Positions 26,983 to 35,770 are shown, counted from the first letter of the stretch. The stretch is DNA of 64,000 nt from an uncultured Aquimarina sp. (GCF_947492405.1 NZ_CANLMP010000002.1:744001-808000), one strand, 5' to 3'. A program made the numbers and translations. Notes: generated by a model from the letters alone, not told the origin.

Positions 26983-27225
26983 ATGAAAATTAAAAAAGGG
27001 AAAAAGCTAAGCTTACAAAAAATTAAAATTGCCAAACTTAATCAAAATGGTTTACGTCATATTATCGGAGGAGATACAGAGATAGGAGTTGATCTCTCTG
27101 CAACAGCATGTCATACTGACACTTGTCCAGATCCGACAGACACTTGTATTACTGATGGTTGCGGACCATTATTTGGTACAAATAACAATTGCCGATCCAA
27201 CGAGCGATTCTGCGTAGCAAACTAA
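26983..27225 (+). CDS. Double-glycine leader cysteine-rich peptide precursor 1
   Basis: 80 residues. The leader KKLSLQKIKIAKLNQNGLRHIIGG (about 7-29) matches the Bacteroidota double-glycine leaders, with the LSLxK-x-I-x-x-LN pattern known from class I lanthipeptide-like precursors of this phylum. The predicted core of about 51 residues after Gly-Gly has six cysteines (ACHTDTC, DTC, GCG, NCRS, FCVAN). It shares leader and core (LSATxCxTDTCPDPT, NNNCRS) with peptide 2, so they are tandem duplicates. No LanB/LanC in the window; with a VKOR-DsbA protein nearby, disulfide bonds are the more likely modification. Confidence 0.75.
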   Translation: MKIKKGKKLSLQKIKIAKLNQNGLRHIIGGDTEIGVDLSATACHTDTCPDPTDTCITDGCGPLFGTNNNCRSNERFCVAN

Positions 27226-27250
27226 AAAGACTACAAATAAGATGATGACA

Positions 27251-27285
27251 AAGTCACAATATTCAAAATTGTGACTTCTGTTTTT
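27251..27285 (+). terminator. Terminator between peptide genes 1 and 2
   Basis: Stem AAGTCACAAT / ATTGTGACTT with seven-base loop, T-run at 27281-27285. It implies peptide 1 can be expressed separately from peptide 2. Confidence 0.75.
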
Positions 27286-27341
27286 AAACATCTTGGATTA
27301 CAATTATTTATACACTTGTGTTCAATAAAAAATAAATATCC

Positions 27342-27608
27342 ATGGAAAACAAAAAAGGGAAAAAGCTGAGCTTACAAAAAATTAAAATTGCTAAACTTAA
27401 TCAAAATGGTTTACAACACATCAAAGGAGGAACTGGAGAAAATCCAATAGATTTTTCTGCAACACAATGTGATACAGACACTTGTCCAGACCCTACATTT
27501 ACTTGTATTACAGAATTAGTTCACTCTTGTGGGCCTATAACAATTTGTGTATATGCTTCAAATAACAATTGTCGATCAGATGGAAGAGTCTGTGTTGACA
27601 ACCTATAA
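27342..27608 (+). CDS. Double-glycine leader cysteine-rich peptide precursor 2
   Basis: 88 residues. The leader is nearly identical to peptide 1 (KKGKKLSLQKIKIAKLNQNG, then LQHIKGG). The predicted core of about 57 residues has seven cysteines (QC, DTC, FTC, HSC, TIC, NNNC, RVC), one more than peptide 1 because of an insertion after CITE. An odd number of cysteines would leave one free or allow dimerisation. Located 116 bases after peptide 1, with a hairpin terminator between. Probably exported after leader removal by a C39-type transporter encoded elsewhere. Confidence 0.75.
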   Translation: MENKKGKKLSLQKIKIAKLNQNGLQHIKGGTGENPIDFSATQCDTDTCPDPTFTCITELVHSCGPITICVYASNNNCRSDGRVCVDNL

Positions 27609-27756
27609 AAAAATCTTACTATCTAGAAAAGAAATAGCATTATCATCCAGATAAAACTTACCACTATAGCCATTAAAATTCATGAATTGGAATACTCAAT
27701 TGCGGAATTCCTGCAAATAATCCTACCGGAATCTGTCTATATTTTCCAGTAAATTT

Positions 27757-27777
27757 CTCCGGGGCAAGCCCGCGGAG
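27757..27777. repeat. GC-rich REP-like hairpin 1
   Basis: CTCCGGGG-CAAG-CCCGCGGAG-type hairpin (positions 27757-27777), strikingly GC-rich in AT-rich DNA. A second hairpin with the same GGCAAGCC core lies 42 bases on. The 27609-27936 gap holds no gene; these hairpins are its only clear structure besides the terminator at 27861. Confidence 0.45.
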
Positions 27778-27819
27778 CATTTTATAGGAACACGTTTTCA
27801 AACTTTAAACATTTACTGA

Positions 27820-27833
27820 CGAGGCAAGCCTCG
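27820..27833. repeat. GC-rich REP-like hairpin 2
   Basis: CGAGG-CAAG-CCTCG perfect hairpin, followed by GGGTATTAGACCC. Same CAAG loop as hairpin 1, so a pair of related elements; no transposase in the window. Confidence 0.45.
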
Positions 27834-27860
27834 GGGTATTAGACCCTTAAGAGAATAAAT

Positions 27861-27893
27861 AGCCCATATTTATACTATATATAAATATGGGCT
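27861..27893 (-). terminator. Terminator after decayed peptide gene 3
   Basis: 14-base stem AGCCCATATTTATA / TATAAATATGGGCT, loop CTATA. The inner CCCATATTTATA stem is shared with the hairpin at 28210-28238 behind peptide gene 4, so gene and terminator were duplicated together. It can act for both strands. Confidence 0.7.
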
Positions 27894-27936
27894 TTGTTAT
27901 AATAATTCGTTTGTTATTCAAACAGAATGTAATCTC

Positions 27937-28182
27937 CTATTGCTGACCACAATTCCCCGCAGTTCCTAAACCAAATCCCATAGGGATACACGTATTACAT
28001 TCACTGTGGTAGCAGTCATATGCATAGATATCACATACTTTACCGTATACACTAGTGGAATTCCCTCCATCCGGAAAAGAGGTTTCATAATAACCTCCTC
28101 CCGACATTACTTTTAAATTCAACCTATCAAGTGTTTTAGCCCTCTTTACTAAAAAAGGTTATTTGCATTAACTTTTTTTCTG
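27937..28182 (-). pseudogene. Double-glycine cysteine-rich peptide 3, leader decayed
   Basis: The core (after SGGG) is intact and has five cysteines (KVCDIYAYDC, SECNTC, GNC), parallel to peptide 4 (KPCDLDGTGGC, GECNQC). The leader is homologous at the DNA level to peptide 4 but broken: the position of the ATG reads CAG (28180-28182), one extra A follows in the A-run and two extra bases lie in the LF region, and an in-frame stop (TAA, 28159-28161) precedes RAKTLDR. The only in-frame starts left are a TTG at 28122 and an ATG at 28107, which would skip most of the leader. Probably non-functional, or translated without export. Confidence 0.65.
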
Positions 28183-28209
28183 ATTAATAACATTTATTTT
28201 CAGTAGGAT

Positions 28210-28238
28210 CCCATATTTATATATAGTATAAATATGGG
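28210..28238 (-). terminator. Terminator after peptide gene 4
   Basis: Stem CCCATATTTATA / TATAAATATGGG with a five-base loop, 13 bases beyond the stop of peptide 4 on the minus strand. Near copy of 27861-27893. Confidence 0.7.
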
Positions 28239-28250
28239 AATGATAATTTA

Positions 28251-28520
28251 TTAGGGTTGTCTACAAACACCCCATCTAACAACGCTTATACCGTCTCCAC
28301 CAGTCTGGTCGCCAATATTAAATTGAGTGGCACACTGATTACACTCACCACTACAACCTCCTGTGCCATCTAAGTCACAGGGTTTACCGCATCCTGACAC
28401 AGTACCTCCAGTAAGAAAATCTGTTTCTTGTGGACCTCCTCCAGAAATCAATTTTAATTCTGATCTATCTAAAGTTTTAGCCCCTTTTTTAAATAAGCTA
28501 TTTACATTCACTTTTTTCAT
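28251..28520 (-). CDS. Double-glycine leader cysteine-rich peptide precursor 4
   Basis: 89 residues. The leader (MKKVNVNSLFKKGAKTLDRS, then ELKLISGGG) is of double-glycine type but differs from that of peptides 1 and 2. The core of about 60 residues has six cysteines: SGCGKPC, GGC, GECNQC and a late WGVCRQP. It is rich in Gly, Asp and Thr, as expected of a small disulfide-folded secreted peptide. It lies 105 bases downstream of the C39-like/VKOR/DsbA gene on the same strand, which makes it the best substrate candidate. Its own hairpin terminator follows. Confidence 0.75.
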   Translation of the reverse strand: MKKVNVNSLFKKGAKTLDRSELKLISGGGPQETDFLTGGTVSGCGKPCDLDGTGGCSGECNQCATQFNIGDQTGGDGISVVRWGVCRQP

Positions 28521-28625
28521 TTTAAAAAATTTAAGAATTCGTATAAGATCTGAACATTTAAAGACACTCAGAACATATGTCTATTCAACGCGCGAAAAAT
28601 ATTTTTGAATTTTGTATTTGGTGAT

Positions 28626-30368
28626 TTACACTAATTCATAGCGTAAATTTTCTTCTTGTAAGTCTTCAATAAAATAGAGGAGATCTTCAATAATGTATTC
28701 TTCTCTATTAAAAACATAATTATTGACCAATAAGGTAGGCGTGAGATATACTTTTTCGTTGATTCCCCAAACTTTTTGCTCCTGAAGAATCGTTACAATT
28801 TCTGGATTTATATCGATATATTGATTATCCAGCCATTTCTTTTTATCCTGATTCGTATCAAAACTGTAGATATCATTTAGTGCATTTCTACAACTGCTTT
28901 CTCCTTTCTGCACATATGTATGGATCAAATGATGTGCAATTTGCGTTGCTGTATCTTCTACATTGCTAAAATCAACACTAAAACGAATGACAACTTTAAC
29001 TTTATGAGGATATATATCAAGAATTTTATCCACAGCTTTATGGGCTTTTTTACAGTAAGAACATAAAGGGTTCGTAATCAAAGTTAATGCTATTGGAGCC
29101 GAAGGATTTCCTAAAACAATCTCATTAGGAATTTCAATAGTATTTATAGGTGTTTCTTTTAATAGAGAAGCTTTAAAAAAATTAAAATTACGTTTGAATT
29201 TTAGATGCTGAATCTTCAAAATAGATAACTCCTTGTCTTTCTTTATTAACGGTTTTACAAAAAACCAAAACATAGTTACTATAATTATTCCAAAAGAAAA
29301 TAACAAAACTTGGTTTAACTCAATTAAGTATAGCAATTCATCAAATGGTTTAGCATCTATAAATGAGCTCAAAAACTGAACGAGTAAAACACTCCCAATT
29401 CCTAAACATAAAAGACACCATTTTTTTATTACTAGCCACTGATATAGTACCGAATATAAAATCATTGGTACGCTACAATAGCCAGCAAGTATTATTAATG
29501 GGGCCAGAGAAGCGGCGCTTATTGAACTAAATAACCAGAGTAATAGTAAAGACGAGAAATAAACAATCCCCATATCACTTAATTTTAGAACTCCAAACAA
29601 CAAAGCTCCTTTAGAATTAATAGTTGCTTCACAACTTGTTTTCTCAGAAGCGTTACAAAATTTAACCACAGTACTAGAACCAGAACCTATTTCTTGCTGA
29701 ATAATCAAAAAGCTAATAAATACTCCAAGCACAGAAAGACTGAATGAAATAAGTTGAAAGATTGTAAAGTCTGATTTCAACATGATAGTCATTATGCTTA
29801 CTATTGCCATTGTAAATACAATAGATTGAGCAGAAGTTGCGAAACCTATTCTCTTTTCATCCGCATCTTTTTCTTCATCATTGATGCAGATAACGATTCC
29901 AGACCAAATCTTTATAAATTCCTCTTTGGAAATGCTTTGCTCTTCTTTTTTATCTGTTTTTACAATTAATTTGTTTTGTTTTTTAGAAACTAATGCTAAT
30001 TGTGGTCCTTTATCTCCAACAATATTTGCTAAAAAGTACTGCGGTAATTCTGTAAGAATTAAAAGTTCTTTTTGAAGTTCAAGAGCATAATGTTCAATTC
30101 CCAGATGATTAAAAAGATCTACTATGGCAATTAAATTCGGGAAATTCGGATGACTTATCAATTGAAGGTTCAATTCATCCATACTGAAATGATATCCAGA
30201 GATATCCAGATATTTTTTAATAATATAATATATAGGTGTTTTCAAAACAATATTATTTAGTCTGATTTTATAATCTTTGGTCAAAGATAACTTCAGAAAA
30301 CCCTGAATAACAAGAGTCTTAACCTCCAATTCGTGGAATTGGAAGTTATAAAAAACCACATAAAACAC
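28626..30368 (-). CDS. C39-like / VKOR / DsbA-like fusion, peptide oxidative-folding protein
   Basis: 580 residues. The N-terminal part (about 45-160) looks like a peptidase C39 domain (SGYHFSMDELNLQLISHPNFPNL) but lacks the catalytic Cys. The VKOR domain has about five membrane helices (about 182-370), with loop cysteines Cys238/Cys246 and the active CLLC motif Cys318/Cys321. The C-terminal thioredoxin/DsbA-like domain (about 415-575) has ITNPLCSYCKK, CxxC at 436/439. VKOR regenerates a DsbA-type oxidase with quinone, so this is a self-contained disulfide-forming system. The dead C39 domain may bind double-glycine leaders. The first 40 residues are not conserved-looking; a TTG at 30245 is an alternative start, leaving a perfect hairpin (30325-30343) in the 5' region. 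Confidence 0.85.
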   Translation of the reverse strand: MFYVVFYNFQFHELEVKTLVIQGFLKLSLTKDYKIRLNNIVLKTPIYYIIKKYLDISGYHFSMDELNLQLISHPNFPNLIAIVDLFNHLGIEHYALELQKELLILTELPQYFLANIVGDKGPQLALVSKKQNKLIVKTDKKEEQSISKEEFIKIWSGIVICINDEEKDADEKRIGFATSAQSIVFTMAIVSIMTIMLKSDFTIFQLISFSLSVLGVFISFLIIQQEIGSGSSTVVKFCNASEKTSCEATINSKGALLFGVLKLSDMGIVYFSSLLLLWLFSSISAASLAPLIILAGYCSVPMILYSVLYQWLVIKKWCLLCLGIGSVLLVQFLSSFIDAKPFDELLYLIELNQVLLFSFGIIIVTMFWFFVKPLIKKDKELSILKIQHLKFKRNFNFFKASLLKETPINTIEIPNEIVLGNPSAPIALTLITNPLCSYCKKAHKAVDKILDIYPHKVKVVIRFSVDFSNVEDTATQIAHHLIHTYVQKGESSCRNALNDIYSFDTNQDKKKWLDNQYIDINPEIVTILQEQKVWGINEKVYLTPTLLVNNYVFNREEYIIEDLLYFIEDLQEENLRYELV

Positions 30369-30489
30369 TAAATAACAGTTAATTACAATAATCTCGAATT
30401 AACACAACAATTCCTTTGTTCTGACCATATAAAGAGAGGAAATCATCCGTTAGAGCAAAAAGTAATATCCCTAAAAGGATGTCAACAAC

Positions 30490-30514
30490 TCCTAATATTT
30501 CTATAAACACTTTT
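30490..30514. repeat. 25-bp direct repeat, copy 1
   Basis: TCCTAATATTT then ATAAACACTTTT; identical to 38489-38513 at 23 of 25 positions. It lies 62 bases upstream of the ligase-associated exonuclease start. Could be a shared promoter element. Confidence 0.45.
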
Positions 30515-30576
30515 TTGTCAAAATAGTATTCCGTAATTTCAATCAAACAAGTAAAATGGAGTTGTAATTATCATCT

Positions 30577-31605
30577 ATGTCATATCGACCGCTTTTAGAA
30601 TTTACAGAAAAAGGAATCTATTGTGATGTCGCAAAAGTATATCTCGATCCATGGAAACCTGTAGATAAAGCTATTATTACTCACGGTCATGCGGATCATA
30701 GTCGATGGGGACACAAACAGTATATAACACATCATACAAACATTCCAATTATACAACATCGATTAGGTGATATATTCGTTACAGGAAAAGAATATGGAGA
30801 AACTTTTACAATTAACAACGTAAAATTCAGTTTCCATCCTGCCGGTCATATTATTGGTAGTTCACAAATTAGAGTTGAACATAAGGGTGAAGTTTGGGTA
30901 TTTACCGGAGATTATAAAATAGAAGATGACGGAATATCAACTCCTTATGAACCTGTAAAATGCCATACATTCATTACCGAATGTACTTTTGGGTTACCTG
31001 CATTCAAATGGGCTCCTCAAGAAGAAGTTTTTAGAGATATTAACCAGTGGTGGTCAGAAAACCAAACTGAAGGAAAAACCTCTATCCTATTTGGATATTC
31101 CCTTGGAAAAGCTCAACGGCTTTTAAAATATGTAAATCCTGAAATTGGTAAGATTTATACACACGGTGCTATAGAGAATATGACAAATGTGATACGACCA
31201 ATGGTATCTTTTCCTAAAACTACCTTAATTACGAGAGAAACTAAAAAAGAAGAGCTTATCGGAAATATAGTGATAGCCCCTCCTAGTACTCATGGGAGTA
31301 CCTGGATAAGAAAAATGGTGCCTTATGTCACCGCTTCTGCAAGTGGATGGATGGCTTTTAGAGGAGCCAGAAGACGCAGGGCAATCGATAAAGGTTTTGT
31401 ACTTTCTGACCACTGCGATTGGGATGGATTGCTAACCGCTATCAAAGAAACGGAAGCGACTAAAGTTATTACCACACACGGATACACAGAGATATTTTCT
31501 AAATACCTGAGAGAATTAGGGTATGATGCTCGTACAGAAAAAACACAATATGAAGGTGAGCTCGCTGAAATAGACACCAAAAAAGAAAGTGAGGTTATAG
31601 AATGA
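30577..31605 (+). CDS. Ligase-associated DNA exonuclease (beta-CASP metallo-beta-lactamase type)
   Basis: 342 residues. The metal-binding motif THGHADHSRWG (about 35-45) is the HxHxDH signature. Further metal histidines lie in FHPAGHIIGS and SDHCDWDG, and DYKIEDD supplies the second-motif Asp. This is the first gene of a four-gene operon (exonuclease, ligase, helicase, phosphoesterase) recognised as the ligase-associated DNA repair cluster. It probably processes DNA ends before ligation. Its stop overlaps the ligase start by four bases (ATGA), so the two are coupled. Confidence 0.9.
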   Translation: MSYRPLLEFTEKGIYCDVAKVYLDPWKPVDKAIITHGHADHSRWGHKQYITHHTNIPIIQHRLGDIFVTGKEYGETFTINNVKFSFHPAGHIIGSSQIRVEHKGEVWVFTGDYKIEDDGISTPYEPVKCHTFITECTFGLPAFKWAPQEEVFRDINQWWSENQTEGKTSILFGYSLGKAQRLLKYVNPEIGKIYTHGAIENMTNVIRPMVSFPKTTLITRETKKEELIGNIVIAPPSTHGSTWIRKMVPYVTASASGWMAFRGARRRRAIDKGFVLSDHCDWDGLLTAIKETEATKVITTHGYTEIFSKYLRELGYDARTEKTQYEGELAEIDTKKESEVIE

Positions 31606-33230
31606 AACAATTTGCAAACCTCATCAAAACTCTAGACAGCACTAATAAAACCAATTTGAAAGTAAATGCGCTAGCTTCATATTTTGAACAAGCAGAAGAA
31701 AAAGATAAAGTATGGACTATCGCGATTCTCTCTCATCGAAGACCTCCAAGACCTGTAAATACTACATTGCTTAGAACCTGGGCTTCAGAATTAGCAAACA
31801 TTCCGCTTTGGTTGTTTGAAGAGTCTTACCATATTGTTGGTGATCTTGCAGAAACTATTGCTTTGGTGATTCCAGCGTCAGAAGAAAGTTCCACAAAGAC
31901 GCTTACACAATTTCTAGAAGAGATGATCGCTCTTAAGAAGCAATCCGAAGAAGAAAAAAAGACATATCTACTAAAAAACTGGGAAGTACTTAACTATTAT
32001 GAGCGTTTTGTATTCACTAAACTAATTACTGGTAGTTTTCGAATTGGAGTCAGCCAAAAGCTAATGACTCGTGCCTTATCCAAAGCTACACAAATTGATG
32101 AAGATATATTAGCCTATAAATTAATGGGAAATTGGGATCCTAATACTATTTCTTTTGAAGACTTAATATTAAAAAAGAATGAATCTGATTTTCTTTCAAA
32201 ACCTTATCCCTTCTACCTAGCATATGCTGTAGAAAATGAAGTTTCAGATCTGGGAAACGTAGCAGATTGGTATGCTGAACATAAATGGGATGGAATCAGA
32301 GCACAAGTTATCATAAGAAATAATGAAATTTTTATTTGGAGTCGTGGAGAAGAACTAGTTACTGACAAATATCCCGAATTTCAGAAGTTTTTGGGTATTA
32401 TACCTAACGGGACCGTTTTAGATGGCGAAATTCTACCTTTTCCTAATGGAGAGATTGGAACATTTAATGATCTACAAACAAGGATAGGAAGAAAAACAGT
32501 ATCAAAAAACCTACTTCAGAAAACTCCTGTGATCTTAAAAGTATATGATATGCTAGAATGGAAAGGAAATGACATTAGAAATCATCCATTTTCTGATCGT
32601 AGAGAATTATTAGAAAAACTATTTCAAAAAGTCTGTGATTCTAAACTTTATATGAAACACGAAACACCATTACATCTCTCTGAGAAAATGACTTTCAACT
32701 CGTGGTCAGCAGTAGCTGATGAGCGCGAACGGTCTAGAGAAGTACGATCAGAAGGATTGATGCTTAAAAGAAAAGATTCTCCTTATCTAGTAGGTCGCAA
32801 AAAAGGTGATTGGTGGAAATGGAAAGTGGATCCTTTAACAATTGATGCTGTCCTGACATACGCAATGCGGGGGCACGGTCGAAGATCTAATTTATTTACG
32901 GATTATACCTTCGGACTTTGGAATGATGATAAAACAGAGCTCGTAACTTTTGCGAAAGCTTATTCTGGTCTTACCGATGCCGAATTTAAAGAAGTTGATA
33001 AATTTATTAAGGCAAATACACTAGAACGTTTTGGCCCAGTTAGAAGTGTTACCCCAGAATTAGTTTTTGAAATAGCTTTTGAAGGAATTGCACTCTCTAA
33101 AAGACACAAAAGTGGTGTTGCCACCCGTTTTCCTCGTATTTTAAGATGGAGACAGGACAAAAAAATTGAAGAAGCCAATTGTTTAGAAGACTTAAAAGCA
33201 TTAATTCCAAATGTAACCAGTGATTCATGA
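31602..33230 (+). CDS. ATP-dependent DNA ligase (cluster-associated)
   Basis: 542 residues. The adenylation motif is EHKWDGIRAQ with the nucleophile Lys228. Other nucleotidyl-transferase motifs are FIWSRGEE, LDGEILPF, SEGLMLKRKDSPY and WWKWKVDP. The helical N-terminal domain (about 1-200) precedes the catalytic core and OB-fold, as in family B ligases. It seals nicks with ATP, additional to the NAD-dependent replicative LigA expected elsewhere. Overlaps both neighbours by four bases, so exonuclease, ligase and helicase are translated as one coupled set. Confidence 0.95.
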   Translation: MKQFANLIKTLDSTNKTNLKVNALASYFEQAEEKDKVWTIAILSHRRPPRPVNTTLLRTWASELANIPLWLFEESYHIVGDLAETIALVIPASEESSTKTLTQFLEEMIALKKQSEEEKKTYLLKNWEVLNYYERFVFTKLITGSFRIGVSQKLMTRALSKATQIDEDILAYKLMGNWDPNTISFEDLILKKNESDFLSKPYPFYLAYAVENEVSDLGNVADWYAEHKWDGIRAQVIIRNNEIFIWSRGEELVTDKYPEFQKFLGIIPNGTVLDGEILPFPNGEIGTFNDLQTRIGRKTVSKNLLQKTPVILKVYDMLEWKGNDIRNHPFSDRRELLEKLFQKVCDSKLYMKHETPLHLSEKMTFNSWSAVADERERSREVRSEGLMLKRKDSPYLVGRKKGDWWKWKVDPLTIDAVLTYAMRGHGRRSNLFTDYTFGLWNDDKTELVTFAKAYSGLTDAEFKEVDKFIKANTLERFGPVRSVTPELVFEIAFEGIALSKRHKSGVATRFPRILRWRQDKKIEEANCLEDLKALIPNVTSDS

Positions 33231-35695
33231 CACAAAAAGAGCTTTTTACAATCGCAGAATCTTGGTTCCAACAACAGCAATGGAAATCCTTTCCATTCCA
33301 GAAACAAAGCTGGAAAGCATTCTTACAAGGAAAAAACGGACTATTAAACGCGCCAACTGGTAGTGGAAAAACCTACGCATTATGGATTCCTATTGTTCTA
33401 AATTACATAAAACATAATCCCGATTACGAAACGAAACATAAAAAAGGTTTAAAAGCCATATGGATAACGCCTCTAAGAGCACTTTCGCAAGAAATTAAGC
33501 AAGCTACAGAAAGGTTTGCTGAGGATCTAAACACGCAACTTACAATAGGAATAAGAACCGGCGACACTTCTCAAAAAGAAAGAGCAGCACAAAAACGTTC
33601 CATGCCAGATTTACTCATTACCACTCCCGAAAGTTTACAACTGTTGCTTGCCTCAAAAGGATATGATAAAACTTTTAAAGATTGCACTGCTATCATAATT
33701 GATGAATGGCACGAATTATTAGGAACTAAACGTGGCGTACAAATCGAATTAGCATTATCCAGATTAAAGACAATTTCAAAAAACCTTAGAATTTGGGGAA
33801 TTTCCGCAACAATTGGAAATCTGGAACAAGCTCGAGAAGTATTATTGGGATATGAATCGGATGCTTTACAGAACTCGGTATTAATCAAAGCTAATATTAA
33901 AAAGAAGATTAAGGTTCAAAGCATTGTTCCTAAAGAAATGGAAACCTTTCCTTGGCGAGGGCACTTAGGCATTCATTTATTAGACGAAGTTCTCCCGATT
34001 ATCAAAAGAAGTAAAACCACATTACTTTTTACAAATACACGTAGTCAATGCGAAATTTGGTTTCAGAAAATACTACAGAAATATCCAGAGTTTGCAGGAG
34101 AAATGGCAATGCATCACGGAAGTATTAACAAAGAAACAAGACTTTGGGTAGAACAAGCTATCCGCAATGAATCATTAAAAGCTGTAGTATGTACCTCAAG
34201 TCTGGATCTAGGTGTAGATTTTGCTCCAGTAGAAACGATCATTCAGATTGGAGGTCCTAAGGGAGTTGCCAGATTTCTGCAGCGTGCAGGTCGCAGTGGT
34301 CATCAACCAGGTAAAACCAGTGTTATTTATTTTTTACCAACACACGCTATAGAGTTGATCGAAGCATCAGCGTTACAACAAGCGGTAAAACACAATACGG
34401 TAGAAGACCGTATCCCATATTTAAATAGTTTTGATGTACTGGTTCAATACCTTACTACATTGGCAGTTTCTAATGGATTTTATCCTAACAAAATTTATCA
34501 TGAAATTAAAAAAACTTTTTGTTATCAAGCAATGTCAGAAGATGATTGGAGATGGATATTAAACTTCATTACCATTGGCAGTCAAAGTCTACAGCAATAT
34601 GATGAATATAAAAAAGTAGAAATTCTAGAAGATGGATTGTTTAAAGTTAATAACAGAGGAGTCGCTATGCGACATCGGCTACAAATAGGAACTATTGTAA
34701 GTGACGCTGTATTAACTGTAAAATACCTAAAAGGAGGATATATTGGTAGTATCGAAGAGTGGTTTATTTCTAAATTAAAACCTGGAGATGTCTTTACATT
34801 TGCAGGAAGAAATCTGGAACTTGTACGAATAAAGGAGATGAAGGTTTTAGTACGAAAATCCTCTAAAAAAACTTCTAAAGTTCCTAGTTGGATGGGCGGT
34901 AGATTAACACTAACATCACAAATGTCTGAATTATTGCGTAGTGAATTATACAAAGCTTCCTCTACTACTAACGAAAAAAAATCTACTGAACTAAAAGCGC
35001 TTTCGCATATATTTAAAAAACAAGAAGAAGAAAGTATTATTCCGGGATCCGATGAATTTCTGATCGAAACATTCAAAACACGAGAAGGGTATCACGCTAT
35101 CTTTTACCCCTTCGAAGGTCGATTTGTTCATGAAGCTTTAGGAAGTTTATTAGCATACAGAATCAGTCTTTTATCACCAATTTCTTTCTCTATAGCGTTT
35201 AATGATTACGGTTTTGAACTTCTATCCGATCAAGAGATTGATATGCAACAGGTAATTGACAACGATCTTTTTACTAAAGATGATATGCATAGTGATCTTC
35301 AAAAAAGCTTGAATGCAACAGAAATGGCTAGACGCAAATTTAGAGATATTGCAGTAATATCAGGAATGGTATTTACAGGATACCCTGATAAAATGCTAAA
35401 AAGTAAACATCTGCAATCCAGTTCACAATTGTTATTCAATGTATTTAGAGATTACGAATCTGAAAATCTATTGTATCAGCAAGCTTTTATAGAGACTTTT
35501 GAACATCAATTAGAAGAAGGTAGATTACAAAAAGCCTTAGAAAGAATTGAGCGGCAATCCATCATATGGAAATCTTGCAAAAAAGCAACCCCTTTTTCAT
35601 TTCCCATTATTACAGATCGACTGCGAGAAAAATTATCTAGCGAAAAACTCGAAAATCGCATTAAAAAGATGGTAGCTTTGTTATCCAAGAAATGA
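33227..35695 (+). CDS. Ligase-associated DExH-box helicase (Lhr-core type)
   Basis: 822 residues. Motif I NAPTGSGKTYA (Lys48), motif II DEWH (159-162), motif III WGISATIG, and the second RecA domain with FTNTRSQCE, SSLDLGVDF and QRAGRSGHQPG. The C-terminal half has the winged-helix and Lhr-core region. In this family the protein is a 3'-5' DNA or hybrid helicase acting in DNA repair. It begins four bases inside the ligase gene. Full length for the family, with no sign of disruption. Confidence 0.95.
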   Translation: MTQKELFTIAESWFQQQQWKSFPFQKQSWKAFLQGKNGLLNAPTGSGKTYALWIPIVLNYIKHNPDYETKHKKGLKAIWITPLRALSQEIKQATERFAEDLNTQLTIGIRTGDTSQKERAAQKRSMPDLLITTPESLQLLLASKGYDKTFKDCTAIIIDEWHELLGTKRGVQIELALSRLKTISKNLRIWGISATIGNLEQAREVLLGYESDALQNSVLIKANIKKKIKVQSIVPKEMETFPWRGHLGIHLLDEVLPIIKRSKTTLLFTNTRSQCEIWFQKILQKYPEFAGEMAMHHGSINKETRLWVEQAIRNESLKAVVCTSSLDLGVDFAPVETIIQIGGPKGVARFLQRAGRSGHQPGKTSVIYFLPTHAIELIEASALQQAVKHNTVEDRIPYLNSFDVLVQYLTTLAVSNGFYPNKIYHEIKKTFCYQAMSEDDWRWILNFITIGSQSLQQYDEYKKVEILEDGLFKVNNRGVAMRHRLQIGTIVSDAVLTVKYLKGGYIGSIEEWFISKLKPGDVFTFAGRNLELVRIKEMKVLVRKSSKKTSKVPSWMGGRLTLTSQMSELLRSELYKASSTTNEKKSTELKALSHIFKKQEEESIIPGSDEFLIETFKTREGYHAIFYPFEGRFVHEALGSLLAYRISLLSPISFSIAFNDYGFELLSDQEIDMQQVIDNDLFTKDDMHSDLQKSLNATEMARRKFRDIAVISGMVFTGYPDKMLKSKHLQSSSQLLFNVFRDYESENLLYQQAFIETFEHQLEEGRLQKALERIERQSIIWKSCKKATPFSFPIITDRLREKLSSEKLENRIKKMVALLSKK

Positions 35696-35711
35696 TCGCT
35701 TAAGAAACTAA

Positions 35712-35746
35712 ACCTTCCCTCCTAAAAAGAAGGGATTAAGGGAGGT
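35712..35746. repeat. Imperfect inverted repeat (intergenic)
   Basis: ACCTTCCCT ... AGGGAGGT with an inner AAGGGATTAA; one base bulge in the stem. This C/G-blocked sequence is unlike its surroundings and resembles dispersed intergenic repeats of flavobacteria. It separates helicase and PdeM genes. Confidence 0.35.
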
Positions 35747-35770
35747 GTTATTTGAAAACTAATTTCAGTA

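Noticed and set aside
26983..28520. Lanthipeptide cluster
   Set aside because: Leaders are similar, but no dehydratase, cyclase or other lanthionine enzyme lies in the window, and the linked enzyme makes disulfides.
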